64,000 nucleotides of DNA, taken from Janibacter cremeus. Lineage in GTDB: Bacteria; Actinomycetota; Actinomycetes; Actinomycetales; Dermatophilaceae. The position numbers and the translations under genes were made by a program. Of this stretch, positions 27,320 through 36,277 are shown piece after piece. Position 1 is the stretch's first letter. Each line of letters begins with the position of its first letter. The notes under the pieces were generated by a model. The model had not been told where the DNA came from. It saw nothing but the letters and a program-made list of their open reading frames with translations, and made no database searches. The stretch is taken from NCBI RefSeq assembly GCF_029395675.1, contig NZ_CP115184.1, forward strand, positions 2,542,001-2,606,000. The letters are read 5' to 3'.

Positions 27320-28223
27320 CGAGCAACGACCCCAACTGGTCACCACCGACTGCCACATACATACCGCCGACGATGAGGATGATCGTTGCCGGCACCATGA
27401 CGGTCGTGACCACCATGGTCACCCGTGGCTCGATTCGGGCGGCGAGCTGGCGCATGCGCTGGGCCGCTGCCTTGCGCATCTCTGCCGCGATCTGGTTGAG
27501 CGTGTCCACCAGAGGCGCGCCGAGCTCCTCTGATTGCAGGTAGGCGGTGACGAACTCGTCCATCGCCGCAGAATCGGTCCGCTGCCGCATGGAGGTGAAG
27601 GCCGATCGCACAGTGGCCCCGTTGTTGATCTGGTGCAGAACCGTCGTGATCTCGTCACCGATCGGGCCTTCGAATCGGTGGGCGACTGTCCCCAACGCCG
27701 AACGGAAGCCCACGCCCGCACTGACCGTGACGGCGAGGACGTCGAGGAAGTCCGGCAGGTCCCGATCGATCTGCTCCCGTCGTTTGCGCGCCATCCCGGA
27801 GAGCCTGGACAGCGGGAGGACGATGACCGCGGCAATCGCCAGGATGACCTGCACGACGTTGGCCTGGAGGACCGCGATGACCACCACGGGCGTGAGGATG
27901 ATCATCCACCGGGCCGAGTTCGACAGGATCGAGTCGACACTCATCCCGTTGGGGCGTCCGGCGACGTCCACCTGCCGCTGCAGCCACCTGATCACCTTGG
28001 GTGGCAACCATGCTCGCATCTTCGACCCAAGGGCCGACGCGACGCGCTGGAAGGCGCTCTCGCCCTCTCCCCGCTTGCGCTCCTCGCCCCTGAGGAGGAC
28101 GAGGTCCTCGGCGAGCAGGTGCTCAGAGGGGTCCGACCGCAGCAGGTGGTACCCGCGGAAGACCAGCACCACGACGAGGAGGGCGACGAGTCCGGGGATG
28201 GCACCGACGAGAAAGCTCATCAT
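27312..28223 (-). CDS. tadC: TadC-like pilus assembly membrane protein
   Basis: 303 aa with a T2SSF/GspF domain: hydrophobic N-terminus, paired helices in the middle, RDLPDFLDVLAVTVSAGVGFRSAL, and a C-terminal helix ATIILIVGGMYVAVG. Inner-membrane platform that works with TadB and the CpaF ATPase to assemble or retract Flp fibres. ATG 28223 overlaps the tadB stop. Confidence 0.92.
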   Translation of the reverse strand: MMSFLVGAIPGLVALLVVVLVFRGYHLLRSDPSEHLLAEDLVLLRGEERKRGEGESAFQRVASALGSKMRAWLPPKVIRWLQRQVDVAGRPNGMSVDSILSNSARWMIILTPVVVIAVLQANVVQVILAIAAVIVLPLSRLSGMARKRREQIDRDLPDFLDVLAVTVSAGVGFRSALGTVAHRFEGPIGDEITTVLHQINNGATVRSAFTSMRQRTDSAAMDEFVTAYLQSEELGAPLVDTLNQIAAEMRKAAAQRMRQLAARIEPRVTMVVTTVMVPATIILIVGGMYVAVGGDQLGSLLGG

Positions 28224-29140
28224 TCGACCTTCGTCATGCGTCGGATGGCGAGAACACCCAGCGCAAAGAGCAGCCCGGCAGTGATCAGGACCACCTGACC
28301 GACGATGTCCGTCGTCATCTTCTGGACCGTGCCGGCCTCGATGGCGTTGAGCAGGAAGAGAATGGCGAAACCGACGAGGACGATCATGTTGGACGTCGCC
28401 ACCGCCTGCGACAGGACGGTCTGCACCTCGCGGCGGGTCTCCTTGCGCTGGTCGAGCGCTTCGGCGATGTCACGCAGCGCGGACACGAGCGAGCCTCCGG
28501 AACGGGCGGAGACGATCAACGTGGAGATGAGCACGTTGCTCTCGCGCGTCCCGACGCGGTCCTTCAGCTCGGCCAGGGCCGAGTCGAGAGACGCACCGAA
28601 CTTCATCGCGTTGGCCACGCGACCGAGCTCGGTCCGAGCCGGTTCGGTGAGCTCGTCACCCGCGATGGCGACAGCGGTGGGCATCGAGAGCCCCGCGTAG
28701 CTCGCGTTGGCCAGGACACGGGCCAGCTCGGGCAGCTGCGCGGTGAACTTCTCCCGACGCCGCACCTGTTCCCGCTGGAGATACCACCGCAGGGCGAGGT
28801 ACCCGGCGACGAGGCCGAGGAGCGCCAGCGTCGGAGCCACGAAGTTCCACAGGACGTAGGTGACGACGACGCCCACGCCCACAGCCCCAGCCAGGACGAG
28901 TACCGGACGGACGACCACGCCGGCGATGTCGAGCTCGTTCTTCAGCCATCGTCCCAGCCGGGTCCGTCCCAGCCGCCGGTCCAGGTCCTCCAGGAGGGAG
29001 GCGTCATCACTGAGTCGGGTGCTCTCCGCACGGAGTACCGCGCGTCGACGATCGGCCGACAGCTCGACGAGATCACGGACGCCGAGGACGACGAGGAGCA
29101 CGGCGAGAACCGAACCGCCGATGATGACCGGGACGGTCAT
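28220..29140 (-). CDS. tadB: TadB-like pilus assembly membrane protein
   Basis: 306 aa, T2SSF family. Long N-terminal helix, LPELARVLANASYAGLSMPTAVAIA in the core domain, GGSLVSALRDIAEALDQRKETRREV, and two C-terminal helices. Overlaps cpaF upstream and tadC downstream by 4 bp. Forms the membrane platform with TadC. Confidence 0.92.
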   Translation of the reverse strand: MTVPVIIGGSVLAVLLVVLGVRDLVELSADRRRAVLRAESTRLSDDASLLEDLDRRLGRTRLGRWLKNELDIAGVVVRPVLVLAGAVGVGVVVTYVLWNFVAPTLALLGLVAGYLALRWYLQREQVRRREKFTAQLPELARVLANASYAGLSMPTAVAIAGDELTEPARTELGRVANAMKFGASLDSALAELKDRVGTRESNVLISTLIVSARSGGSLVSALRDIAEALDQRKETRREVQTVLSQAVATSNMIVLVGFAILFLLNAIEAGTVQKMTTDIVGQVVLITAGLLFALGVLAIRRMTKVE

Positions 29141-30483
29141 GACATCGCCTCGGACCCGGGCTGGATCGAGGTCTCGAAGGGCGTCGTGTCGACGTGGCCG
29201 TGGCGCAGCCGCTCGAGGAACGCCTGCGGGATCTCGTGCTGGACGAAGACCCCCGTCGAACGGTCCGGGTTCTCGGCACGGGCGTCGAAGGTCATCAGCG
29301 GGACGAGGTTGAATTCCTCCTGGCGTCGACTGGCGACGTAGCAGATCTCGACGATCCGACGAGTGCCGTCGCGTTGTCGACCCAGCTGGACGATGACGTC
29401 GATCGCCGAGTTCGTCTGTGAGCGCAGGGCGTGGAAGGGGATGTCCACCTCACTCATCGCAGCCAAGGTCTCGAGGCGCGCCAGCGCATCATCGGTGGAG
29501 TTGGCGTGCACGGTGGTCAGTGACCCGTCGTGACCGGTGTTCATCGCTTGGAGCATGTCCAGCGCCTCACCGCCACGACACTCACCGACGATGATGCGAT
29601 CGGGCCGCATCCGAAGGGAGTTGCGCACGAGGTCACGGATGGTCACCTGACCCCGACCCTCGACGTTCGGAGGGCGGGTCTCGAGGCGGATCGTGTGCGG
29701 CTGGTCCAGGCTCAGCTCGGCCGCGTCCTCGATGGTCACGATCCGCTCGTGCCGCGGGATGAAGGAGGACAGGGCATTGAGGAGGGTCGTCTTGCCGGAC
29801 CCGGTGCCCCCGGAGACGACGACGTTGAGACGGGCATGGACGCACGCCTGGAGCAAGGCCGCAGAACGCTCGTCGAGGCTCTGGTGCTCACGGATGAGTG
29901 TCTGCAGACTCAGCGCTCGCGGAAAGAGACGGATCGTCACAGTCGGACCGTTGAGAGCCAGTGGCGGGAGCACGACGTTGACTCGTGCGCCTCGGGGCAT
30001 GCGACTGTCGGCGGGGAGACGAGCATCGGCCATGGGACTCGACTCGTCGACACGACGATTGACCGTCGAGACGATCCGGTCGATGGTCTGAAGGAGCTGC
30101 TCCTCGCTGCTGAAGGGTGCCGGCCAGCGCTCGAGACGGCCAGCACGCTCGACGAAGATCGTGTCGTGACCGTTGATCATGACCTCGCTGACCTCCGGAT
30201 CGGCGAGAATCGGCTCGAGAACGCCCAGGCCCACGGCTTCGTCGACGACACGACGGATGAGCTGATTGCGTTCACTCGCGGAGACGACGACGCCTTCTCG
30301 GGACACGAGGTGGGCGATGACCCGCTCCAGTCGAGCCCGGCGCTGGTTGGCATCCAGCTGGTTCAGCTCGTGGAGGTCGACCTCCTCGAGCAGCAAGCGG
30401 CGGAAGAAGGCGACCTGGGACTCGTCCTCGGTTGCCTGACCGATGGGGCTGTCGCCGATGAAGGAGGTGTACGAGCGGCTCAT
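29137..30483 (-). CDS. cpaF: CpaF/TadA secretion ATPase
   Basis: 448 aa, type II/IV secretion ATPase powering Flp pilus assembly. Walker [10 protein letters not shown] at residues 225-233, Asp box region [19 protein letters not shown], Walker [22 protein letters not shown] and the His box [14 protein letters not shown]-terminal CpaF domain includes [18 protein letters not shown]. Coupled by 4-bp overlaps to tadE and tadB. Confidence 0.96.
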   Translation of the reverse strand: MSRSYTSFIGDSPIGQATEDESQVAFFRRLLLEEVDLHELNQLDANQRRARLERVIAHLVSREGVVVSASERNQLIRRVVDEAVGLGVLEPILADPEVSEVMINGHDTIFVERAGRLERWPAPFSSEEQLLQTIDRIVSTVNRRVDESSPMADARLPADSRMPRGARVNVVLPPLALNGPTVTIRLFPRALSLQTLIREHQSLDERSAALLQACVHARLNVVVSGGTGSGKTTLLNALSSFIPRHERIVTIEDAAELSLDQPHTIRLETRPPNVEGRGQVTIRDLVRNSLRMRPDRIIVGECRGGEALDMLQAMNTGHDGSLTTVHANSTDDALARLETLAAMSEVDIPFHALRSQTNSAIDVIVQLGRQRDGTRRIVEICYVASRRQEEFNLVPLMTFDARAENPDRSTGVFVQHEIPQAFLERLRHGHVDTTPFETSIQPGSEAMS

Positions 30484-30827
30484 TCGGTCACCGGCATCTC
30501 GACCGATCTGGTGACGGATCCCAACGAGAAGGGCACGACTGTCGGGATCTCCACCTCGACGGTGTAGCGGTAACCCTCCCCGGGGGTCCTCGTACCCGAG
30601 GAGGACGCCATCGGCTCGAGCATGCCACCCAAGGACCCACGGACTGCCTCCTTGGGGTCCACTCCCACACTGTGCGCCCGGGCACCTGCTCGGGCAGCAT
30701 CCGCGGTCTCGACGACGGTCCAGCCGACAACCCCGACCTGGAGCGCGATCAGTGCCGACAGCAGGAGGATCGGCAGCGTGCCGGCGACTTCGAGCGCAGC
30801 GGCGCCTCGCTCTCGAGTCCTCGTCAT
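30480..30827 (-). CDS. tadE: TadE-like pseudopilin
   Basis: 115 aa. Short basic leader, then ERG|AAALEVAG: predicted cleavage after Gly8 with Glu13 at +5, a single hydrophobic helix and a C-terminal extracytoplasmic domain. Minor pilin of the Flp system. Directly downstream of the CpaE gene, whose own C-terminus is another TadE-like module. Confidence 0.88.
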   Translation of the reverse strand: MTRTRERGAAALEVAGTLPILLLSALIALQVGVVGWTVVETADAARAGARAHSVGVDPKEAVRGSLGGMLEPMASSSGTRTPGEGYRYTVEVEIPTVVPFSLGSVTRSVEMPVTE

Positions 30828-32506
30828 GGTTCCATCACCACCCCTTCGGTCACCGACAGCTGTTGGGGCAGGCCGGGGACGTCGAAGGATGCCGGAATGC
30901 TCATGTTCACGGTGACGCTCTCGGCGTGGGCACTCACGTCCAAGCCTGACCGGAAGGGCTCGGGCACGGCGTCACGAGCCTCGGCCCGGGCATCGTGCAC
31001 ATCGCTCGTGATCGCCCACTCCCGGGTAGCAGCCCCACTGGCGTGTCCGGTGTAGATGAAGGTCAAACCGGTGACCGCGAGCTGCCAGCCGAAGACGGCG
31101 AGTACGAGGGCGAGGGGGGTCATGGCGGCGTTCTCGAGGGCCACGGCGCCCCGCTCCCGCCGGCTCGTCGCGACCGACCCTGTCGACGACGATGCGACCA
31201 TCTCGCCCGGAGGGGTGTCGTTCTCCGCGTTGCTCTCCGCCGCCTCGGCGACGGCTGGGGTCGGCTCGGTCCCCACCGCCGTGGCCTTGCGTTCCTTGCG
31301 TCGTCGCCGACCTCCTTCCGGCTTCACCGAGGGGTCCGCCGGAGTGGTCCTGCTCCCGGCATCCGAGAGCGCCAGGTCGGACCGGATGGCACGGATCAGG
31401 CGCCACCAACCGGACTCCGTGACCGATCGCGGGTCGCGATCGTTGATGGCCTGCTCGAGGACCCGCGGGCTCAGCGGGATCGTGGTCCCCAGGACGCTGG
31501 CGGTGGTCAGCTTCGCCACGGCCGAGCTGGGGAAGAGACTCCCCTTGTCGACCTGGTTCACGAGGATCATGCAGGAGGCCTCGTCGGTGACACCCAGCGC
31601 TTCCCATGCCTGCATCCGCTTGCGCATCGCCCGTACCGCGAGCACGTCAGCGGTCGTCACGACCAGCGTCGTGCCGGCGGCTTCGACGACCGCTGCCTGG
31701 GTCGGCGAGACGTGTCCACCGCCGTCCACGACGACGAGGTCGAAGTCGCGACGGAGAAGCTCGATGATGGCGCGCAGGGCGTCCGGGGTCACGTACTCCG
31801 CCTCCCGGACGTCCACCGGCGCGAGCATCATGTACAACCCGGTCTCGTGGTGGACCAGCGCGTCCCTGACTGTCTGCGCAGTCATGTCGTCGGAGACCCG
31901 GGCGACGTTGGCGATCGACACGGCCTGCCGAACCTCCAGGAGCGCACTGACGTCGCCCTTCTCCACGTCCGCGTCGACGACGCAGACGCGTGCGTCCGGG
32001 TTCTCCATGAGGTGGTCGAGCGCCATGTGCGTCGCGACGGTCGTGGTGCCGACGCCTCCCTTCGCGCCCACCACGGCCACCACCTTGCCTCGCCGCCCGG
32101 CGGTGACCTCCACCCCCTCGAGCACGGAGCGCATGGAGATGGCCCATCCGATGGCCGTGTCGAGGTGGGTGGCCACATCCTCGTACGCGAAGGGGTAACC
32201 GATGACCCCGCGCGCGCCGGCAGACATCACCTGGATCGTCTTCTCGTGGGTGCGGATGGCGGAGATCACGAGGACCGAGGTCCCGGGTGACCGTCGACTC
32301 AGCTCTCCAACGATGACGCTCGTCGGCTGCGGGCCGAGGTTCTCGTCGACGAGAACGACCATCGGGTTGAGACGGCGTGACCGCTCCAGGAGCGCGTCCG
32401 TCGTCTCGGTGATCGCCTCGACCTCGTAGTCCCCCTGCTCGTCGAGGATCCCCGAGAGGTCGGAGGCGAGATTCGGGTCCGGTGTCCCGATGATGACGCT
32501 GGTCAC
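30824..32506 (-). CDS. CpaE-like MinD/ParA-family ATPase fused to a TadE-like pseudopilin
   Basis: 560 aa. Residues 1-125 resemble the degenerate receiver domain of CpaE/TadZ; 140-380 are a MinD/ParA-type ATPase with deviant Walker A KGGVGTTT (149-156) and VDGGGHVSPTQ. After a charged linker (385-450) comes ERG|AVALENAAM (Gly453, Glu458 at +5), a hydrophobic helix and a TadE-type extracytoplasmic domain to the end. The frame is open throughout; an internal ATG at 31201 (Met436) could also start a separate pseudopilin. A cytosolic ATPase carrying a prepilin tail is unusual. Confidence 0.9.
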   Translation of the reverse strand: MTSVIIGTPDPNLASDLSGILDEQGDYEVEAITETTDALLERSRRLNPMVVLVDENLGPQPTSVIVGELSRRSPGTSVLVISAIRTHEKTIQVMSAGARGVIGYPFAYEDVATHLDTAIGWAISMRSVLEGVEVTAGRRGKVVAVVGAKGGVGTTTVATHMALDHLMENPDARVCVVDADVEKGDVSALLEVRQAVSIANVARVSDDMTAQTVRDALVHHETGLYMMLAPVDVREAEYVTPDALRAIIELLRRDFDLVVVDGGGHVSPTQAAVVEAAGTTLVVTTADVLAVRAMRKRMQAWEALGVTDEASCMILVNQVDKGSLFPSSAVAKLTTASVLGTTIPLSPRVLEQAINDRDPRSVTESGWWRLIRAIRSDLALSDAGSRTTPADPSVKPEGGRRRRKERKATAVGTEPTPAVAEAAESNAENDTPPGEMVASSSTGSVATSRRERGAVALENAAMTPLALVLAVFGWQLAVTGLTFIYTGHASGAATREWAITSDVHDARAEARDAVPEPFRSGLDVSAHAESVTVNMSIPASFDVPGLPQQLSVTEGVVMEP

Positions 32507-33234
32507 TGGTTCTCCCCTTCGGTCACGGCCTTGCCTCCGAGGTCACCGGCATCGAACTCCTCCACGTCGCTCTGCCGGTCGACACCGACATCGCTCGGCA
32601 GCGCCACCAGGCGCACCTCGTCGGCGAAGGCGGCGGCGTAGGTCACGGCCATGGTCTTCTCCGGCGACAACGCCAGCGTGACGGGGATGACCTCCTGCTC
32701 GGTCAATCCCCCCTGGTTCGACTTGGTGACCGTCTGCTTGCCGGCGATGGACACGACGCGCACGTCCTTGTCGACCATCTTCACGCTGGCCGGTAGGCCG
32801 GGAACCTCACCGAACACGGCGATGATGTCGACCCGGTCCCCGGGGCGGACGCGGCCCGCGACACCGGTGACCGCGTTGACGTTGATCGCGATCTCGCGCT
32901 CGTCCCGGTCGAGGCTGGAGCTCGGGATGAGCATGTCCGAGCTGACGGTGCTCCCGGGGTTCACCCGGAATCCGATCCGTCGCCCCTGCAGGTCGCTCAT
33001 GCTCAGCACGGACGAATCCGCGGCCCACCGAGCGGGCACCTCGACGGGCTCGACGTTCTGGGCGCCGAGCGGCGTGTAGGGCTCGATGGCCTCCGTGGCC
33101 CGGTACACGGTCACCCTGGACCCCACCTGGCTGTTGACCGACGCCACATAGCCGGTGACGACGAAGAAGGTGGCGATGGCGACGAGCGCGGCGATGATGA
33201 TCATCACCAGTCCTCGACGTTGGCGGGGATTCAC
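32503..33234 (-). CDS. cpaB: CpaB/RcpC pilus assembly protein
   Basis: 243 aa. One N-terminal membrane helix (MIIIAALVAIATFFVVTGYVA), an SAF-type domain (VEVPARWAADSSVLSMSDLQGRR) and the RcpC-like region with INVNAVTGVAGRVRPGDRVDIIAVF. In Gram-negatives CpaB works with the outer-membrane secretin; here no secretin is encoded, as normal for actinobacteria. GTG 33234 overlaps the previous gene as GTGA. Confidence 0.9.
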   Translation of the reverse strand: MNPRQRRGLVMIIIAALVAIATFFVVTGYVASVNSQVGSRVTVYRATEAIEPYTPLGAQNVEPVEVPARWAADSSVLSMSDLQGRRIGFRVNPGSTVSSDMLIPSSSLDRDEREIAINVNAVTGVAGRVRPGDRVDIIAVFGEVPGLPASVKMVDKDVRVVSIAGKQTVTKSNQGGLTEQEVIPVTLALSPEKTMAVTYAAAFADEVRLVALPSDVGVDRQSDVEEFDAGDLGGKAVTEGENQ

Positions 33235-34016
33235 GCGGTCTCCTGGGATTCATGGTCGAGCCGGACGCGACAGAAGGGGCAGACGTGGCCACCCACCGTG
33301 AGCGCGCATACGGGGCAGGTGTGGGTGGGCAAGGCGTCATCGCGCCCGAGACGGGCGTACTCGACGCCGCTGGCCCCGTACCGGGCAGCAGTCGAGCCCA
33401 CCGGGGGCAAGGTGCTCGACTGCGCGCCGAAGACCTCGGAGAGCACCGCCGTGGCCATCGCGTCCTCCGTCTCCTCGCTGACGAGGTGGCCGTCGTGCGG
33501 GACGAGCGCATCCGCGGCCCCGGCCGCGGAGACGACCATGCGATCCGGACTCATCGTCGCGACGTACCCACGGCCTCCCGGCAGCATCGAGCGAAGGTGC
33601 TGGCTGAACCTCGGCTGGGGGGAGCGCAGCCGGTGGACCCGTCGGAGCCAGACACCCGAGTCCGTCGTCGCGAGCATCGACTGGAGCTGGGCGACGACCC
33701 CGGGAGAGTCGGGGCGGCTCTCCAGGGCGGTCATCCCGCACGCTCCCAACGCCAGCAGCGAGACCTCGCGCTCGAGCACGCAGAAGGCGATGTCCGGGTG
33801 CTGTCCGGCGGCGATGGTCGTCTGCAACCTGGCCTGCGAGCGCGTCTCCGGCCGGGTCAGCACGACGACGTGCGTCGTCGACGTGCCCTCGACCCAGTGC
33901 GTGAGCGCGACGGGGTCGTGGGCGGAGACGACGATGAGCGGCAGATCCCCGCGCACCCAGGTGCGCACGGTCACCTCGGACTGCGTCCCGTCGACCACGG
34001 CGACCGCAAGCCGCAT
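33231..34016 (-). CDS. Unassigned protein with C-terminal zinc ribbon, first gene of tad operon
   Basis: 261 aa, no signal peptide. Starts MRLAVAVVDGTQSEVTV at ATG 34016, with GGGGG 6 nt upstream. The body is alpha/beta with VVVLTRPETRSQARLQTTI and gives no family I recognise; the C-terminus is a CxxC-x7-CxxC zinc ribbon (CPVC and CPFC). Overlaps cpaB by 4 bp and heads a nine-gene coupled operon, so a regulatory or assembly role in the Tad machine is likely. Confidence 0.75.
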   Translation of the reverse strand: MRLAVAVVDGTQSEVTVRTWVRGDLPLIVVSAHDPVALTHWVEGTSTTHVVVLTRPETRSQARLQTTIAAGQHPDIAFCVLEREVSLLALGACGMTALESRPDSPGVVAQLQSMLATTDSGVWLRRVHRLRSPQPRFSQHLRSMLPGGRGYVATMSPDRMVVSAAGAADALVPHDGHLVSEETEDAMATAVLSEVFGAQSSTLPPVGSTAARYGASGVEYARLGRDDALPTHTCPVCALTVGGHVCPFCRVRLDHESQETA

Positions 34017-34080
34017 ACAGCGCCCCCTGACACTCCGGATGGTCCATCTGACGCCTGCTCGTCGTACGGAACCGTTCGAA

Positions 34081-34108
34081 ATAGTAGAGGATGTGCGGAA
34101 TCTGACAA
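34081..34108 (-). promoter_or_regulatory. Promoter of the tad assembly operon
   Basis: Minus strand: -35 TTGTCA (34103-34108), 16-nt spacer, -10 TACTAT (34081-34086), about 65 bp upstream of the ATG at 34016. A conventional sigma-70-type promoter, without GGGCCC boxes. Confidence 0.65.
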
Positions 34109-34129
34109 CTCGAGGGGGAACTTTCGACC

Positions 34130-34693
34130 ATGGCGAGGAGACGACGGGCCACCCGTCGGCGTACCAGCTTGGATCGAGCACACCGGACGGCCGTCGTCGT
34201 CAGCACGACGCTCTTCCTGGCAGCCCTGGTGGCCATCGGCGTCGGGTCCTACGCCTGGCAGCTGGACCGCAACCCACCGACCCGGGTGACCCCCGACTCC
34301 GCGGTCCGGATCGGCTCGACCCCGCTCTTCGACCCCGGCGTCACGCTCTTCGTCCACGAGAGCACGGTCGACGACACCACGCCGGCACGGTGGGGTTGCG
34401 CGTTGTCGACGTCGGACGGACGGCGACCGCTGGACACTCCCGGTGACATCGAGCGCACGGGCACGCGGGTGCAGGAAGGTCAAGCACTCGTGCCCGCCCT
34501 GCGCATCGGCAGGACGACCGACACCGATCGCCTCTCCTGCTCGGACCTGCCTGCGGAGTCCGTGGTCTGGTCGTTGCCGACCGAGGCGGGATACCCGCGG
34601 ATCCCGATGGCGCTCGTCGTCGGGGGCGTCGCGCTGGCAGGTGCCGGTGCACTCATCCATCCCCGCTCCCGGGGGTTGGGCCGCTTTGCCTGA
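34130..34693 (+). CDS. Small membrane protein, family member 1 of 3
   Basis: 187 aa: basic N-terminus, membrane helix (residues ~22-43), an extracytoplasmic domain with two cysteines (WGCALS and LSCSDL), and a second helix near the C-terminus. The block running from GCALS through QALVPALRIG to RLSCSDLPAE aligns with similar blocks in the proteins at 34763 and 38084, so these are paralogues. GAGGGGG precedes ATG 34130. Divergent from the tad operon. Function unknown. Confidence 0.75.
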   Translation: MARRRRATRRRTSLDRAHRTAVVVSTTLFLAALVAIGVGSYAWQLDRNPPTRVTPDSAVRIGSTPLFDPGVTLFVHESTVDDTTPARWGCALSTSDGRRPLDTPGDIERTGTRVQEGQALVPALRIGRTTDTDRLSCSDLPAESVVWSLPTEAGYPRIPMALVVGGVALAGAGALIHPRSRGLGRFA

Positions 34694-34762
34694 CCCCACA
34701 TCCGCACCGACAACCGGGTAGCCTCGCGACGGACCGGGGAGATGTCAGGGAAGGGAAACCCG

Positions 34763-35176
34763 ATGCACACGCTCAGCCCCACCATCGTCAAGGCCGCGCT
34801 CGCGGTCGGTGGCATGATCCTCGTGGCGGTCATCGTGGTCCTCACGGTCCTTGCCGGAAAGGGCTCCGCCGAGCCCGAGCTCCTGGCCGACTCCATGGCG
34901 GGACAGGCCACCCGGGTGCAGGTCGGCGAAGGAACGGCCGTGGTGTGGGTCTCTGGTTCCGGGTCCGCCGATCCGCGTCCCGGCGATGGGCCCGACCCCG
35001 GCCTGTGCAGCGTCACCGGAGAGGGGATGCCGTCCCTCGCCGACCCGGACACGACGGACACGACCACCATCGGCGGCACGACCCTGTACCCGGTCGCCCA
35101 GGTGGAGGACTACACGGCCCCGATGAAGGTCGTCTGTTCGGGCGGGTCCATCGACCACGTCTACCTCATGCGCTGA
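34763..35176 (+). CDS. Small membrane protein, family member 2 of 3
   Basis: 137 aa. One N-terminal membrane helix, then a domain with LCSVTGEG...TTLYPVAQVED...MKVVCSGGSIDH, the same order of Cys, L/H-P-x-A and CS motifs as its paralogues. ATG 34763 has GGGAAGGG at good spacing and is preferred over ATG 34742. A -10-like TAGCCT lies near 34717. Lacks the C-terminal helix of the other two. Confidence 0.72.
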   Translation: MHTLSPTIVKAALAVGGMILVAVIVVLTVLAGKGSAEPELLADSMAGQATRVQVGEGTAVVWVSGSGSADPRPGDGPDPGLCSVTGEGMPSLADPDTTDTTTIGGTTLYPVAQVEDYTAPMKVVCSGGSIDHVYLMR

Positions 35177-35195
35177 CGCCGGGACGCCCGCTCTC

Positions 35196-36275
35196 TCACG
35201 GGAATGCCGGCTGCCTGATCTGCTCCTCGACGAGGTCGGCCAGGGCGTCGTGGCCCTGGGCGTTGGGGTGGAAACTGCCGGGGTCGACCAGCGACAGGCC
35301 GGGTCCGCCCCAGTTCAGGTCGTTGATCCAGGGATCGTCGGAGCCGATCCCGTGCCCGCGGAAGGCCGCCGTCGGGTCGATGAACTCCACCCCCGCCTCA
35401 CGCGCAGCCGACCGCAACATGTCGTTGAGCTCACCCGCCTGCTCGTTCATCCACGCCTGGTCCTCGGCGAAGAGCAGGTTGCCGAGGCTGTCCCGGGGGT
35501 TCTGCCCGAAGAGCTCCGGGTAACCGACGATGACGACCCGGGCGTCGGGGGCCCGCTCCTGGATCTCGTCATAGGTGTCCACGAGTTCGCCGTGCAGCGT
35601 CTCCAGACGCTCCTCGATCCGGTCCGCGTGCTTGTCACGGCACGAGTCGAGTATGGGGATCCCGCTCTCCCCGTTGATGATGCAGTCCGCGACGACCGTG
35701 CCGAAGCCGAGGTCGTTGCCGCCGATGGACAACGTGACGAGGGAGACGTCGTCGTCGAGCTCGTCCAGCTGCGGGTCCTCGTGGTCGTTGGAGGCGTTGG
35801 AGTCGGTGAGGTCGCCCTGCGTGGCACCGGAGCACGCGGCGAAGGTGGACCCCCCGTGGAAGGTGATGCCCGTCCCCCCGCGCTGGATCACCTCGGCATA
35901 GGCGTTTCCCGAACGGTGGCACCGATTGCGCTCGTCATCTCCCCAGTTGTCCCGGTCCCACTCGTCACCGTGGTCGTAGTCGGTGTCCGGGTCGTAGTCG
36001 CCGGCACCCTCACCAGAGGCATAGCTGTCACCCAGGGCCACGTACTCCCCCCACGTGGCCCGCTCCAGCGGGGTGGCCGTCGAATCATCGGGAGGGCAGC
36101 TGTCCCGGTCGAGGACCTGGCACACGGCACTGCCCACGACCGTCGGCAGCTGGGCGCTGCTGAGTGTCACGATGACTCCCGCGACGAGAATCGCCGTGAC
36201 GATCGTCAGGCCGACCCGCTCGAGGGCGGCGGCCCCCTGCTCCGCCGCCCTCGAGCGGTACCCCCGCGACCGCAC
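35196..36275 (-). CDS. SGNH/GDSL hydrolase with prepilin-like N-terminus
   Basis: 359 aa. Residues 1-40: basic leader, EQG|AAALERVG with predicted cleavage after Gly14 and Glu19 at +5, then a hydrophobic helix. Cys-containing spacer (AVCQVLDRDSC), then an SGNH esterase domain: nucleophile Ser84 in LGDSYASGEG, GGND (185-188), and the C-terminal FHPNAQGH His336. A strongly acidic insert spans ~92-116. GTG 36275 begins 2 nt after the lipoprotein stop. The N-terminal module matches that of the protein at 39729. Probably a minor pilin displaying an esterase. Confidence 0.88.
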   Translation of the reverse strand: MRSRGYRSRAAEQGAAALERVGLTIVTAILVAGVIVTLSSAQLPTVVGSAVCQVLDRDSCPPDDSTATPLERATWGEYVALGDSYASGEGAGDYDPDTDYDHGDEWDRDNWGDDERNRCHRSGNAYAEVIQRGGTGITFHGGSTFAACSGATQGDLTDSNASNDHEDPQLDELDDDVSLVTLSIGGNDLGFGTVVADCIINGESGIPILDSCRDKHADRIEERLETLHGELVDTYDEIQERAPDARVVIVGYPELFGQNPRDSLGNLLFAEDQAWMNEQAGELNDMLRSAAREAGVEFIDPTAAFRGHGIGSDDPWINDLNWGGPGLSLVDPGSFHPNAQGHDALADLVEEQIRQPAFP

Positions 36276-36277
36276 GA

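Noticed and set aside
30824..31201. Treating the CpaE-TadE junction as a sequencing frameshift
   Set aside because: The frame continues without a break through a plausible linker, and both halves are in frame; a frameshift is not needed to explain it, though a lost stop codon cannot be excluded.
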